From Deltaproteobacteria bacterium (GTDB lineage Bacteria > Desulfobacterota > Desulfovibrionia > Desulfovibrionales > Desulfomicrobiaceae), in NCBI GenBank assembly GCA_009929795.1, contig RZZR01000011.1:1-36290 (forward strand): DNA of 36,290 nucleotides, in the 5' to 3' direction. How positions within the stretch are numbered: position 1 is the stretch's first letter; each line of letters opens with the position of its first letter. Below, one piece after another: positions 8,534 through 16,961 of the stretch. The position numbers and the translations under genes are program-made. The notes under the pieces are model-generated. The model worked only from the letters and a program-made list of their open reading frames with translations. It did no database searches and was not told the origin of the DNA.

Positions 8534-8536
8534 CCC

Positions 8537-9442
8537 ATGCTCGTATCCGTGATCATTCCGGTCAGAGACCGGGAGGCCTTCGTGGGCCGGGCCGCGGCCT
8601 CGGTGCTGTCCCAGACCTGGACCGACCTTGAACTCATCGTTGTCGACGACGGAAGTCGAGACAGGACTCGAGACGTCTTGGCCGCCGTGAAGGACGACCG
8701 TCTTACGGTAATCACCCAGGAAAATAAAGGGGTGAGCGCGGCCAGGAATCGGGGGCTGTCCCTGGCTCGGGGCGGGTTGCTGGCCCTGCTGGATTCCGAC
8801 GACCATTGGCTGGCGGACAAAACTGTCCGGCAGGTGCGGTTCATGGCCGAAACCGGGTTCTCCGTGTCCCAGACCGGCGAGACCTGGATCCGCAACGAGC
8901 GCAGGGTCAATCCGGGGCGTCGCCATCTCAAGCCGAGCGGATGGTTCTGGGAGCGGTCCCTGGAACTCTGTCTGGTCAGTCCGTCTTGCGTCATGTTCAC
9001 CCGGGAGTTTCTGGACCGGGCCGGAGGCTTTGACGAAAGCCTTCCGGCCTGTGAGGATTACGAGCTCTGGCTGCGGGCTGGACGAAGATTCGCCTGTGGA
9101 TACCTCCCCGAGGACTTGGTCGTTCGGCGTTCCGGCCATCCAGGCCAGCTTTCGTCCCTGTACCACGGCATGGACCTTTTCCGGATCAAGGCCCTGTCCA
9201 GGCAGATCGTCCGGGACGGTTTAACCGGGTGGGACCTGGACCGGGCCCTTTCGGTTCTGAAGGCCAAGGTCGGCGTCCATGTTCAAGGGTGTCTGAAGCG
9301 CGGATTGGAGATCGAGGCCTTGTCGGCTATGTCTTGTCTGAGCGAATGCCTTGATCGTCTTTCGGCCGCGAAAAGTCCGGCCTGTCGAAGCGAGTCCAAC
9401 CACAACCACGAGGATGATCCGTGTACAAGCTCGGTTCCCTGA
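8537..9442 (+). CDS. Glycosyltransferase family 2
   Basis: A 301-residue inverting GT-A enzyme. MLVSVIIPVRDRE starts the nucleotide-binding fold, VVDDGSRD holds the first acidic motif, and LLDSDDHW (residues 85-91) is the metal-binding DxD. CEDYELWLRAGR supplies the region that usually contains the catalytic base. It transfers an activated sugar at the cytoplasmic side of the membrane; the specificity is not readable. The ATG at 8537 matches the family N-terminus; a longer in-frame reading from 8441 lies antisense in the divergent GT4 gene. No clear SD is seen. The last 22 bp overlap the start of the zinc-knuckle gene, so those two genes probably form one transcript. Confidence 0.82.
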   Translation: MLVSVIIPVRDREAFVGRAAASVLSQTWTDLELIVVDDGSRDRTRDVLAAVKDDRLTVITQENKGVSAARNRGLSLARGGLLALLDSDDHWLADKTVRQVRFMAETGFSVSQTGETWIRNERRVNPGRRHLKPSGWFWERSLELCLVSPSCVMFTREFLDRAGGFDESLPACEDYELWLRAGRRFACGYLPEDLVVRRSGHPGQLSSLYHGMDLFRIKALSRQIVRDGLTGWDLDRALSVLKAKVGVHVQGCLKRGLEIEALSAMSCLSECLDRLSAAKSPACRSESNHNHEDDPCTSSVP

Positions 9443-12009
9443 TAGCCCGCCTTCCAACCGTGGCGGAAACCCGGATCGTTCACTCCGGCCATGTGCTCTG
9501 GTTGGCCTGGGACACCAAGCTTCAGGACTCGGTGGTCAATACCCTGAGCAGTTTTGGCGGATGGGCCCTGGTCACGGAAGAGCGCCAAGCCATCTGGTTT
9601 TTTCCGGACAAGGAGTTCTTCAAGGGACTGGCACGCCTCTACAAGTGGTCCAAACTGCAGCGGATGTCCCTGTTCATGGCCGCCTTCAGCGGCAAGCTCC
9701 TGGTCGATCGGGAGCTCGGTTGCGGTCTTTCCATCGACAACGATCTCTTGTCCTTGACCGCACCCTACCCCAAGCGTTTCGAGGTCTGGGTCTCGGAGAA
9801 AGTCCGGGACGGGGCCGTCTCCTTTCCAGGCATCGAACTCGAGCGGGTCCAGAGCGTCGAACTGTCAGCCGGGAAATGGATGAGACTTAAGGCCGATGAG
9901 AGTTTGTCCTACGACTCCACAATGAGCTGGATCTTCGTGGTCAGGCCCCTGGGGAATCCTTCGGAAAGGAGCTTCATTGAGGGTTGGAAGCGGTATCACG
10001 GTCAGCTCCGGCAGCTCATCGGTCAGTTGAAGGTCAGTTTTCTGTACACCGATGACTTTTTTCTTCTTGTCTACCTGGAAAACGACCGGACTCTTAGGCA
10101 GTGGTGCTTCCATCTCCTGCAGCTGAACATGGCCAGCCGGGCCGAAGGAGGAGTTTGGCCCTGCGTCATGGCCGGGTTTCAGAAGGGCGCTCAGAACCTG
10201 GGCGCGGATTTTCCTCGCAAGCAGAATCTGGACTGGTCGCAGCTGGCCACGGACGCCATTCATCTCCCCCTCCAGGATGTCTATTTGATGGGCACGGGTT
10301 TCCAGCCGCAGGACGCTCGTCTGGGAGGCGAATACGAGCGGCTGGGCACCATGTTCAAGATGACCATCAGGGGACAGGACGGCGAGACCATGGGCAGCTT
10401 GCACGTCAGCCTGCCGAGATCCCTGGCCAGGGGCGGGGATTCGCCTTGTTTCTATTGCGGAATGCGCAATCACACGATGGCCGAGTGTCCGACCCGTCAT
10501 CTCTTCGACATGGATCCCAACATCTGGGAGTCGCTGGCGAAAGTTGATCTCGAGGCATCCGGCGAGGATTTTGCGGCCATTGACAAGGCCCTGGAAAACG
10601 GAGTGGTCCAGGGACTTCAGTCCTTGATTCAGGAACAAAACACGCCCGGCATTCTGGTCAGGGCGATGTTCGAAGGTACGAGCGTCTGTCAGCATCGAGT
10701 GGTCCGTCTGGTCTGGCGGAGCAGGGGAAAGGACTGGCCCAACGGGCTTCGTCGGTTGAGTCATCCCGAGGGCGAGTACATCTGGACGGCCTTGGACGAG
10801 TTGCGCAAGGGAGACTACCGCTTCGCCCAGTCCAATTTAGAGACGGCTTGCCTTCGATATCCACGCAATTTCCAGCCCCGAACCCTGTTGGGCTTTGTCC
10901 ATTTGGAGCGGAACAACCCGAAGATGGCCGTCAAGGTCTGGAATGACGCCGAGTCCCTCTGTTATACGCCGCTCCAGAGAGGGTACCACATTTTTCTCCG
11001 GGCCAGGCTGTTGGAGATCAACGGTCAGTTGGAAAGGGCTATCTCTCTCTACCACGACGCCTTGAGCGTCTCTCCGGGTATGGAGGAATGCCGGTACAGG
11101 CAGGCTGCGTGCTATGTGAAGATGGGTTTTCCGGATCAGGCGATGGCCCTTTTTTCCGACCTGATCGAGGAGAATCCGCATGTTTTCAATCAGATTCTCC
11201 TCGATTCAGAGCTCGACCGTGGCCATTCCCATCTGCTCTCCGATCTCTGGAAGTTTTGGTCCAGAAAACGACAGATGGCCGAGGAAACTCCTCAACTTCT
11301 GGCCGATGTAGAGGCAAAGATCAACGAGTGGTTCAGCGTGGACAACCCGGCTCATGGACAGTTCATGGATCGGATCGAGCGATTGAACCAGTATCGGGGA
11401 GTATCCAATTTTGTCGCATTCAGCCGTATTGTCGGCGGGGCGGTCAGCCTGCGCAAAGACATTCAGGCTCGGATCAGCCAGGACATCCAGGACCTGAAGC
11501 AGAAGAGGGTGGACGTCCTCGACACTCTTTCATCCATCCAGGAGGAGGTTGCGGCATTTCCCTTTGCCAAACTCATGGGCGGCTTCAACAAGGAGTTCAA
11601 TTATTGCGCGGTCAAGTTGAACGAGGTGGCCACGATGGAGCTTCAGGTGGCCAAGAATTTCAAGCTGGCCTTCAATGACATCCAGGACGCGTTGGAGGGT
11701 ATAAAGCGTCTCAATCAGCGTCTGGTTTCACTGCGGATCGTCAGGGACGTGGCCGTGTTTTTCCTCTCCATGAGCAAGTATTTCCTCTGGCTGGAGATCG
11801 TAGGCCTGATTCTCGGGGCGATTCTTTTGCCGGGAGCCGTCTTTTTCGGGCTGAAGGCCGGGCAGGCCTGGCCCAACACTCTGCTGGTCCAGAAGTGGGA
11901 CGTGATCAAAGTGGCCGGCCTGGTAATCAGCGCCCTGGCCCTGGTCGGGGCCGGGATAGTCACCACTATCAGATTCGAGGTCGAGAAGCGGAAGTTGTTG
12001 AAACGGTAA
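9421..12009 (+). CDS. Uncharacterised CCHC zinc-knuckle, TPR and membrane-anchor protein
   Basis: I do not recognise the 862-residue protein as a whole. Residues 1-335 form an unassigned domain rich in aromatic residues. Residues 343-356 (CFYCGMRNHTMAEC; 10447-10488) match the retroviral CX2CX4HX4C zinc knuckle, including the aromatic residue after the first Cys and Gly after the second. About 454-590 looks like a tetratricopeptide array (LDELRKGDYRFAQSNLETA, LRARLLEINGQLERAISLY, ACYVKMGFPDQAMALFSDL). Residues 680-770 are Glu/Lys/Leu-rich and probably coiled coil. Two hydrophobic segments (about 788-812 and 828-849) and a basic tail end the protein. There is no signal peptide, so the bulk should be cytoplasmic and membrane-tethered. 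It starts with GTG, with GAGG a few bases upstream, inside the 3' end of the GT2 gene, and ends at a strong terminator. Confidence 0.75.
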   Translation: MYKLGSLIARLPTVAETRIVHSGHVLWLAWDTKLQDSVVNTLSSFGGWALVTEERQAIWFFPDKEFFKGLARLYKWSKLQRMSLFMAAFSGKLLVDRELGCGLSIDNDLLSLTAPYPKRFEVWVSEKVRDGAVSFPGIELERVQSVELSAGKWMRLKADESLSYDSTMSWIFVVRPLGNPSERSFIEGWKRYHGQLRQLIGQLKVSFLYTDDFFLLVYLENDRTLRQWCFHLLQLNMASRAEGGVWPCVMAGFQKGAQNLGADFPRKQNLDWSQLATDAIHLPLQDVYLMGTGFQPQDARLGGEYERLGTMFKMTIRGQDGETMGSLHVSLPRSLARGGDSPCFYCGMRNHTMAECPTRHLFDMDPNIWESLAKVDLEASGEDFAAIDKALENGVVQGLQSLIQEQNTPGILVRAMFEGTSVCQHRVVRLVWRSRGKDWPNGLRRLSHPEGEYIWTALDELRKGDYRFAQSNLETACLRYPRNFQPRTLLGFVHLERNNPKMAVKVWNDAESLCYTPLQRGYHIFLRARLLEINGQLERAISLYHDALSVSPGMEECRYRQAACYVKMGFPDQAMALFSDLIEENPHVFNQILLDSELDRGHSHLLSDLWKFWSRKRQMAEETPQLLADVEAKINEWFSVDNPAHGQFMDRIERLNQYRGVSNFVAFSRIVGGAVSLRKDIQARISQDIQDLKQKRVDVLDTLSSIQEEVAAFPFAKLMGGFNKEFNYCAVKLNEVATMELQVAKNFKLAFNDIQDALEGIKRLNQRLVSLRIVRDVAVFFLSMSKYFLWLEIVGLILGAILLPGAVFFGLKAGQAWPNTLLVQKWDVIKVAGLVISALALVGAGIVTTIRFEVEKRKLLKR

Positions 12010-12032
12010 TGTTCAGGAGGATTCTCGAAAAC

Positions 12033-12068
12033 AAAAAAACCCCGATCGGTTTCGATCGGGGTTTTTTT
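12033..12068. terminator. Bidirectional Rho-independent terminator
   Basis: A perfect 16-bp inverted repeat (AAAAAAACCCCGATCG / CGATCGGGGTTTTTTT, arms 12033-12048 and 12053-12068) has a GTTT loop. The GC core is flanked by seven A on one side and seven T on the other, so it works in both directions. It separates the convergent zinc-knuckle gene (plus) and dsrC (minus). Confidence 0.93.
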
Positions 12069-12089
12069 GTATGACGGTGTGAGTCGGGA

Positions 12090-12407
12090 CTACACGCAGC
12101 CTGTGGGCTTGGGCAGACCGGCCATTTTGCAGGCTCCCTTGCCGGGGCCTGACGGAAAAAGCTCGTAGATGTGCTTCAGCTTGAAGCCGGTGACCTTGGA
12201 AAGAATGCGGACCATGGGAGCGATGCCGTTCTTCTTGTAGTAGTCCTGCAGGAAGTCGATCACCTTGTTATGCTCATCAGAAAGCTCCTTGATGCCCTCG
12301 CTCTCCTTGACATATTCAACCCATTCAGGGCTCCAGTCTTCAAACCTCTGCAAGAAGCCATCTTCATCGATTTCGAAAGTTTTCCCTTTAAACTCAACTG
12401 TGGCCAT
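12090..12407 (-). CDS. dsrC: Dissimilatory sulfite reductase-associated sulfur carrier DsrC
   Basis: A 105-residue DsrC/TusE-family protein. The C-terminal arm GACKMAGLPKPTGCV carries both conserved cysteines: C93 and the penultimate C104, ten residues apart. That is the arrangement of genuine DsrC and not of the one-cysteine relatives. In sulfate reducers DsrC binds DsrAB sulfite reductase, leaves with a trisulfide between these cysteines, and is reduced by the membrane DsrMKJOP complex. None of those partners is in the window; a solitary dsrC away from dsrAB is usual in this group. AAGGAGGT precedes the ATG with ideal spacing. Its own promoter, repeat-bearing leader and perfect terminator indicate a strongly expressed single gene. 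Confidence 0.95.
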   Translation of the reverse strand: MATVEFKGKTFEIDEDGFLQRFEDWSPEWVEYVKESEGIKELSDEHNKVIDFLQDYYKKNGIAPMVRILSKVTGFKLKHIYELFPSGPGKGACKMAGLPKPTGCV

Positions 12408-12424
12408 AGTGAAACCTCCTTATG

Positions 12425-12471
12425 TTGTGATCACTTTTTGTGACGAAGCCCGACGCGGACCGGTATTGTGA
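12425..12471. repeat. Three direct TTGTGA copies in the dsrC leader
   Basis: TTGTGA occurs at 12425-12430, 12438-12443 and 12466-12471, all in the same orientation (TCACAA as read toward dsrC). The first copy overlaps the 8-bp palindrome GTGATCAC (12427-12434), and TCAC-TTTTT-GTGA (12431-12443) is an inverted pair. They lie between the predicted dsrC promoter and the RBS. TTGTGA resembles half-sites of CRP/FNR-family regulators; a regulatory role is inference. Confidence 0.4.
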
Positions 12472-12482
12472 CCTCGGACGGT

Positions 12483-12511
12483 AATCTTTCCCATGAAGCC
12501 TTGATTGTCAA
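12483..12511 (-). promoter_or_regulatory. Putative sigma-70 promoter of dsrC
   Basis: A perfect TTGACA -35 (12506-12511 on the minus strand) and AAGATT (12483-12488) are separated by 17 bases, about 75 bases upstream of the dsrC ATG. The -10 is only a partial match. Position and the consensus -35 make this the best dsrC promoter candidate. Confidence 0.5.
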
Positions 12512-12566
12512 TACCTTCAGGGCCCTCATGCGATGATTCGCAACCAAAGATTGAAATTATGCACCT

Positions 12567-12596
12567 AAAAAAAAAAATTAGCAACCGGTTTGCCAA
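12567..12596 (-). terminator. Probable terminator after the CBS-ACT gene
   Basis: Reading toward dsrC, a 7-bp stem with one mismatch and a CCGGT-type loop (12578-12596) is followed by eleven T (12567-12577). It begins 4 bp after the CBS-ACT stop. The stem is weak but the T-tract is long. It would isolate dsrC from upstream transcription. Confidence 0.5.
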
Positions 12597-12599
12597 GGG

Positions 12600-13283
12600 T
12601 CAGGAAACGCTGACGGCGTGGCCGTCGTTGACGTAGAAGACCAAGGGATATTTTCCTTTGAGAAACTCGACCAAAGATTCAAGAGTGTGGCGGCCGGTAC
12701 TCTGGACCCGAATGGACACGTGCCTGAACCCGGGCCGGACATGGGCGTAGGAGGTCAGTACGCTGGTCAGACGAATGTCTTGATCGCGGAGAGTGGCCAA
12801 AAGCTCGATGGCCGCGCCAGGGGTGTCCTCAAGTTCAAAGACCATCTGAAGCCCGCCCAATGTGACTCCGGTCACGGCGCAGAGGTATCGGAAGACATCG
12901 ATCTCGGTGATGATGCCCACTAGGTTGTTGTCATTGTCGACCACGGGCAGGCCGCCGATTTTGTTGGTCAGCAGGGCCTCGGCGGCAGTCTCGACGGGTT
13001 CGTCCGGCGAGATGACCACCGGATCGAGGGTCATGACGTGTTTGGCCTTGATGGAAGCCAGAGTGGTTTCGCTTCCGGGTTCCAGCCCGTCTCCGGGCAA
13101 AAATTTTGAAGGCAGGGCGTCCCGGACATCCCGATCGGAGACAATGCCGGCCAAGTTGCCTTTGTCGTCGACCACGGGCAACTGTCTGACGTTGTTGCGG
13201 CGCATGATTTCGGCGGCGACGATGATCGAGGTATCCTGGCCGAGGTTGATGGAACCCTGGGTCATCCAGTCTTTGATAAGCAT
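12600..13283 (-). CDS. CBS-CBS-ACT domain protein (AcuB-like)
   Basis: A 227-residue cytoplasmic regulatory protein. The first CBS domain spans about residues 1-60 (MLIKDWMTQGSINLGQDTS, VRQLPVVDDKGNLAGIVSDR) and the second about 80-135 (HVMTLDPVVISPDEPVETAA, GGLPVVDNDNNLVGIITEID). An ACT-like domain covers about 145-225 (MVFELEDTPGAAIELLATLR). CBS pairs bind adenine nucleotides and ACT domains bind small metabolites, usually amino acids, so it probably senses energy or metabolite state; the effector and target are unknown. AGGAGGT lies just before the ATG. It is separated from tgt by 228 bp and from dsrC by a likely terminator, so it appears to be its own unit. Confidence 0.82.
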   Translation of the reverse strand: MLIKDWMTQGSINLGQDTSIIVAAEIMRRNNVRQLPVVDDKGNLAGIVSDRDVRDALPSKFLPGDGLEPGSETTLASIKAKHVMTLDPVVISPDEPVETAAEALLTNKIGGLPVVDNDNNLVGIITEIDVFRYLCAVTGVTLGGLQMVFELEDTPGAAIELLATLRDQDIRLTSVLTSYAHVRPGFRHVSIRVQSTGRHTLESLVEFLKGKYPLVFYVNDGHAVSVS

Positions 13284-13511
13284 GGGGCACCTCCTGGTGG
13301 GTTGGCAGAGGGTTTGGGCGGAAAAGCAAGGCGGGCACGGCAGGGCTGAATACGGGAAGGATTCCGGAGGAACCCCGAAGTGTCGAAGACGCTTGGGCCG
13401 GAACGGGAGTCTGTTCGATCAACGGCGGTGATCAATGTCTTGAACATGCTGGGCCCCCAATAAACCAAACCGGGGTCGAAGGCAATTCCGAAGCAGGGTC
13501 AGAGGAGCGAA

Positions 13512-14681
<1,170 letters not shown>

Positions 14682-15563
14682 TTACGGGATCAGCTTGGCT
14701 GTTTGAAGGATAGACACCAAAGCGGCTTTGGTGTCTTCGGCCATGGGCACGAGGGGTAGCCTGAATTCTAGGGAGATTCGACCCATCAGGGACAGGGCTG
14801 TTTTGACCGGGATGGGGTTGGTTTCCAGGAACATGGCCCGGCACAGGGGGGCCATCTGCAGATGGAACTGTCTGGCCGCGGCCAGATCCCCGGAGGAGAA
14901 GGCCGCGGTCAATCCGCTCATCATGGCCGGGACGATGTTGGAGACAACGGAGATGACCCCGTGCCCACCTATGGCAAGAAGGGGCAGGACCGTGAAGTCG
15001 TCCCCGGACAGGACCGTGAAGTCCGGTCCGCATTGCTCGATGACGTCGGAGCACTGCCGCAGGTCGCCGGTGGCCTCCTTGATACCAATGACCTCGGGGA
15101 TCTCCCTGCTCATGCGGGCCACGGTGGTCGGCAGGAGATTGACGCTGGTCCGGCCGGGAACGTTGTAGACCACGAAGGGCATGGAAACTTCGGCGGCGAT
15201 GGCCTTGAAATGAGCCACCAAGCCGGCCTGGGTGGGCTTGTTGTAGTACGGGGTGATCAGCAGGGCCCCGTCGGCCCCGGCCTCTTTGGCATACCTGGTC
15301 AGTTCGATGGCTTCCTTGGTGCTGTTGGACCCGGCTCCGGCCAGGATGGGCAAACGGCCCTTGGCCTGGTCGACGCATATGCGGATGACTTCTCGATGCT
15401 CTGCATGACTCAGGGTGGCCGACTCGCCGGTGGTACCACAGGGAACGAGGCCGTTGATGCCGGACTCGATCTGCCATTCGATAAGGCTGCGGTAGGCTTC
15501 CTCGTCGACCTGGCCGTTTCTGAACGGGGTGACCAGGGCGGTGAAGGCTCCTTCAAATTGCAT
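14682..15563 (-). CDS. dapA: 4-hydroxy-tetrahydrodipicolinate synthase DapA
   Basis: A 293-residue TIM-barrel lyase that condenses pyruvate with aspartate semialdehyde, the first committed step to lysine and meso-diaminopimelate. The catalytic set is complete: Schiff-base lysine K162 in GIKEATGD, Y133 in [10 protein letters not shown]45 in CGTTGES, and R138 for the substrate carboxylate. The length matches the family. AAGGGAG lies at good distance before the ATG at 15563. It follows dapF by 72 bp, so two enzymes of the same pathway are adjacent, supplying cross-linking residues for peptidoglycan and lysine for protein. Confidence 0.97.
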   Translation of the reverse strand: MQFEGAFTALVTPFRNGQVDEEAYRSLIEWQIESGINGLVPCGTTGESATLSHAEHREVIRICVDQAKGRLPILAGAGSNSTKEAIELTRYAKEAGADGALLITPYYNKPTQAGLVAHFKAIAAEVSMPFVVYNVPGRTSVNLLPTTVARMSREIPEVIGIKEATGDLRQCSDVIEQCGPDFTVLSGDDFTVLPLLAIGGHGVISVVSNIVPAMMSGLTAAFSSGDLAAARQFHLQMAPLCRAMFLETNPIPVKTALSLMGRISLEFRLPLVPMAEDTKAALVSILQTAKLIP

Positions 15564-15595
15564 GTCCGTTCTCCCTTGTGTGCTTGGGTTGTGAT

Positions 15596-15617
15596 CGCGG
15601 ATCGCCTTTGATCCGCG
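15596..15617. repeat. Inverted repeat in the dapF-dapA gap
   Basis: A perfect 8-bp stem (CGCGGATC / GATCCGCG) with a 6-base loop lies between dapF and dapA, about 33 bases upstream of the dapA start. There is no T-tract. It may be an mRNA processing or stability element, or an operator; the sequence does not decide. Confidence 0.5.
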
Positions 15618-15635
15618 GGACGGAGGTATCCTGAT

Positions 15636-16469
15636 TTAACCCCTGCGGGGTGAAAAAAAACGGCCTTCAAAGACCAGCACTGCTGATCCCTTGAGAAAGG
15701 CTTGTTCTCCTTGGAGCAGGATTATCAGATCCTCACCTCCGGAGGGGGTGACCCGAACCTCATCCTCGACAAGATCCAGGGCTCTGGCCACGGCCACAGA
15801 TGCAGCCGCTCCGGTGCCGCAGGCAAAGGTTTCGTCCTCAACGCCCCGTTCATAGGTCCTGAGCTTGACCGTGCGGCGGTCGATGACCTGGATGAAGTTG
15901 ACGTTGGTCCCCTTGGGGGCGAAGTGCTTGTGGCCGCGGATGATTCGGCCAAGACTCCGGATATCCACGTCGGCAACGTCTTGGACGATGATCACGGCGT
16001 GGGGTACGCCAACCACGGCGAAATGGACAGTTCCCTCCAGCCCTTCGGCCTGAAGGTTTAATCCGGTCTCAAGACCGGAGACGGGCGTCAATTGAACCCG
16101 AACCTGGTTTTGGTCTGGAAAGACCTCGGTCCGAACCGGTCCGGCGTCGGTGCCCAGGGTGTGAATGGCCGGGGCCATGCCCAGCCGGTGGGCCAGCAGA
16201 GCCGCGCACCTGGAACCGTTGCCGCACATTTCCGCCCGGGATCCGTCGGCGTTATAGAAATGCCAGATGTAATTGGCCCGGACATCGGGAGGCGTCTGGT
16301 CAAGCAGAATGAGTCCGTCGGCGCCCACGGAAAAGGCTCTTGGACACATGGTCCTGGCCAGGTCAGGCATGGCCTCGACGGGGAGGCACAGGGTGCGGTT
16401 GTCGATCAGGATGAAGTCGTTGCCACTTCCCTGCATTTTGAAAAAGGGGATTTCAGATATGGTGTTCAT
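15636..16469 (-). CDS. dapF: Diaminopimelate epimerase DapF
   Basis: A 277-residue PLP-independent racemase that converts LL- to meso-diaminopimelate, the last step before peptidoglycan use and LysA. The two catalytic cysteines are in MCGNGSRC (C82) and FACGTGAAAS (C217), in mirrored domains. The N-terminus FFKMQGSGNDFILIDN is canonical. Two starts are possible: GTG at 16478 and ATG at 16469. Neither has a convincing SD; ATG is chosen because family members start close to the FxKMxGxGNDF motif. It lies 39 bp after the HU gene and 72 bp before dapA, probably in the same transcript. Confidence 0.95.
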   Translation of the reverse strand: MNTISEIPFFKMQGSGNDFILIDNRTLCLPVEAMPDLARTMCPRAFSVGADGLILLDQTPPDVRANYIWHFYNADGSRAEMCGNGSRCAALLAHRLGMAPAIHTLGTDAGPVRTEVFPDQNQVRVQLTPVSGLETGLNLQAEGLEGTVHFAVVGVPHAVIIVQDVADVDIRSLGRIIRGHKHFAPKGTNVNFIQVIDRRTVKLRTYERGVEDETFACGTGAAASVAVARALDLVEDEVRVTPSGGEDLIILLQGEQAFLKGSAVLVFEGRFFSPRRG

Positions 16470-16508
16470 CCGGGGCACGAGGTTCGGAGGGCGTTTGGCC
16501 GTCCGTGC

Positions 16509-16784
16509 TTAGGAGTTGACGTATTCCTTCAGTTCCTTGCCGGGGCGGAAAAAAGGCAGTCGTTTGGATTTGACATCGACCTTTTCCCCGGTCTTGGGGT
16601 TGCGGCCCCTGTAGCCCTCATACTCCTTGATCTTGAAGCTACCAAATCCACGGATTTCGACTCGTTGGCCGGCCACCAGGGAGTCCTTGATGGCGTCGAA
16701 GAAGGTATTAACCACGACAGTGGCCTCTTCAACGGGGATGCGGTGTTCCTCGGCCAGGGCCTTGATCAGTTCGCTCTTGTTCAT
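16509..16784 (-). CDS. HU/IHF family DNA-binding protein
   Basis: A 91-residue histone-like protein of the HU/IHF superfamily. MNKSELIKALAEE forms the dimerising helices, VEIRGFGSFKIKEYEGYRGR leads into the beta arms, and RNPKTGE is the arm motif that bends DNA; LPFFRPGKELKEYVNS is a typical end. These proteins work as dimers and shape the nucleoid. Whether it is an HU or an IHF subunit is not certain, so no symbol is given. GAGG precedes the ATG. It looks like the first gene of the HU-dapF-dapA-tgt transcript, with a good promoter and a palindrome just upstream. Confidence 0.93.
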   Translation of the reverse strand: MNKSELIKALAEEHRIPVEEATVVVNTFFDAIKDSLVAGQRVEIRGFGSFKIKEYEGYRGRNPKTGEKVDVKSKRLPFFRPGKELKEYVNS

Positions 16785-16861
16785 GAATGCCTCGCTGATG
16801 TTCTGGAAGAGTCGGCGATGAAAACGTCAACCTCCGGTTCCCGGAAAACGTTCCTAGGAGG

Positions 16862-16875
16862 GTTCGACGTCGAAC
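16862..16875. promoter_or_regulatory. 14-bp palindrome at the HU promoter (possible operator)
   Basis: GTTCGACGTCGAAC is a perfect palindrome lying about 11 bases downstream of the predicted -10 box, so it overlaps the expected transcript start of the HU operon. That is a classic place for a repressor or autoregulatory site. No regulator can be named from the sequence. Confidence 0.45.
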
Positions 16876-16885
16876 GTTTCAAGTA

Positions 16886-16914
16886 ACTATGGGCAATTCA
16901 TTTAGAAAATGCAA
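16886..16914 (-). promoter_or_regulatory. Putative sigma-70 promoter of the HU operon
   Basis: On the minus strand TTGCAT (16909-16914) and CATAGT (16886-16891) are separated by exactly 17 bases; each matches its consensus at four of six positions. The region is distinctly AT-rich against the GC-rich background and lies about 100 bases upstream of the HU ATG. Confidence 0.55.
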
Positions 16915-16961
16915 GCATTGATCGGTCCGATTTTGTTGCCAGAAAAAAAACACGTTCAAGA

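Noticed and set aside
13262-13468. Small minus-strand ORF of 68 codons between tgt and the CBS-ACT gene
   Set aside because: TTG start without SD, no recognisable motif, and it runs into the CBS-ACT start region. I see nothing firmly supported in this 228-bp gap beyond a poor promoter-like match.
15564-15635. Possible lysine riboswitch before dapA
   Set aside because: The gap is only 72 bp with one simple hairpin, far too short for a lysine riboswitch aptamer.
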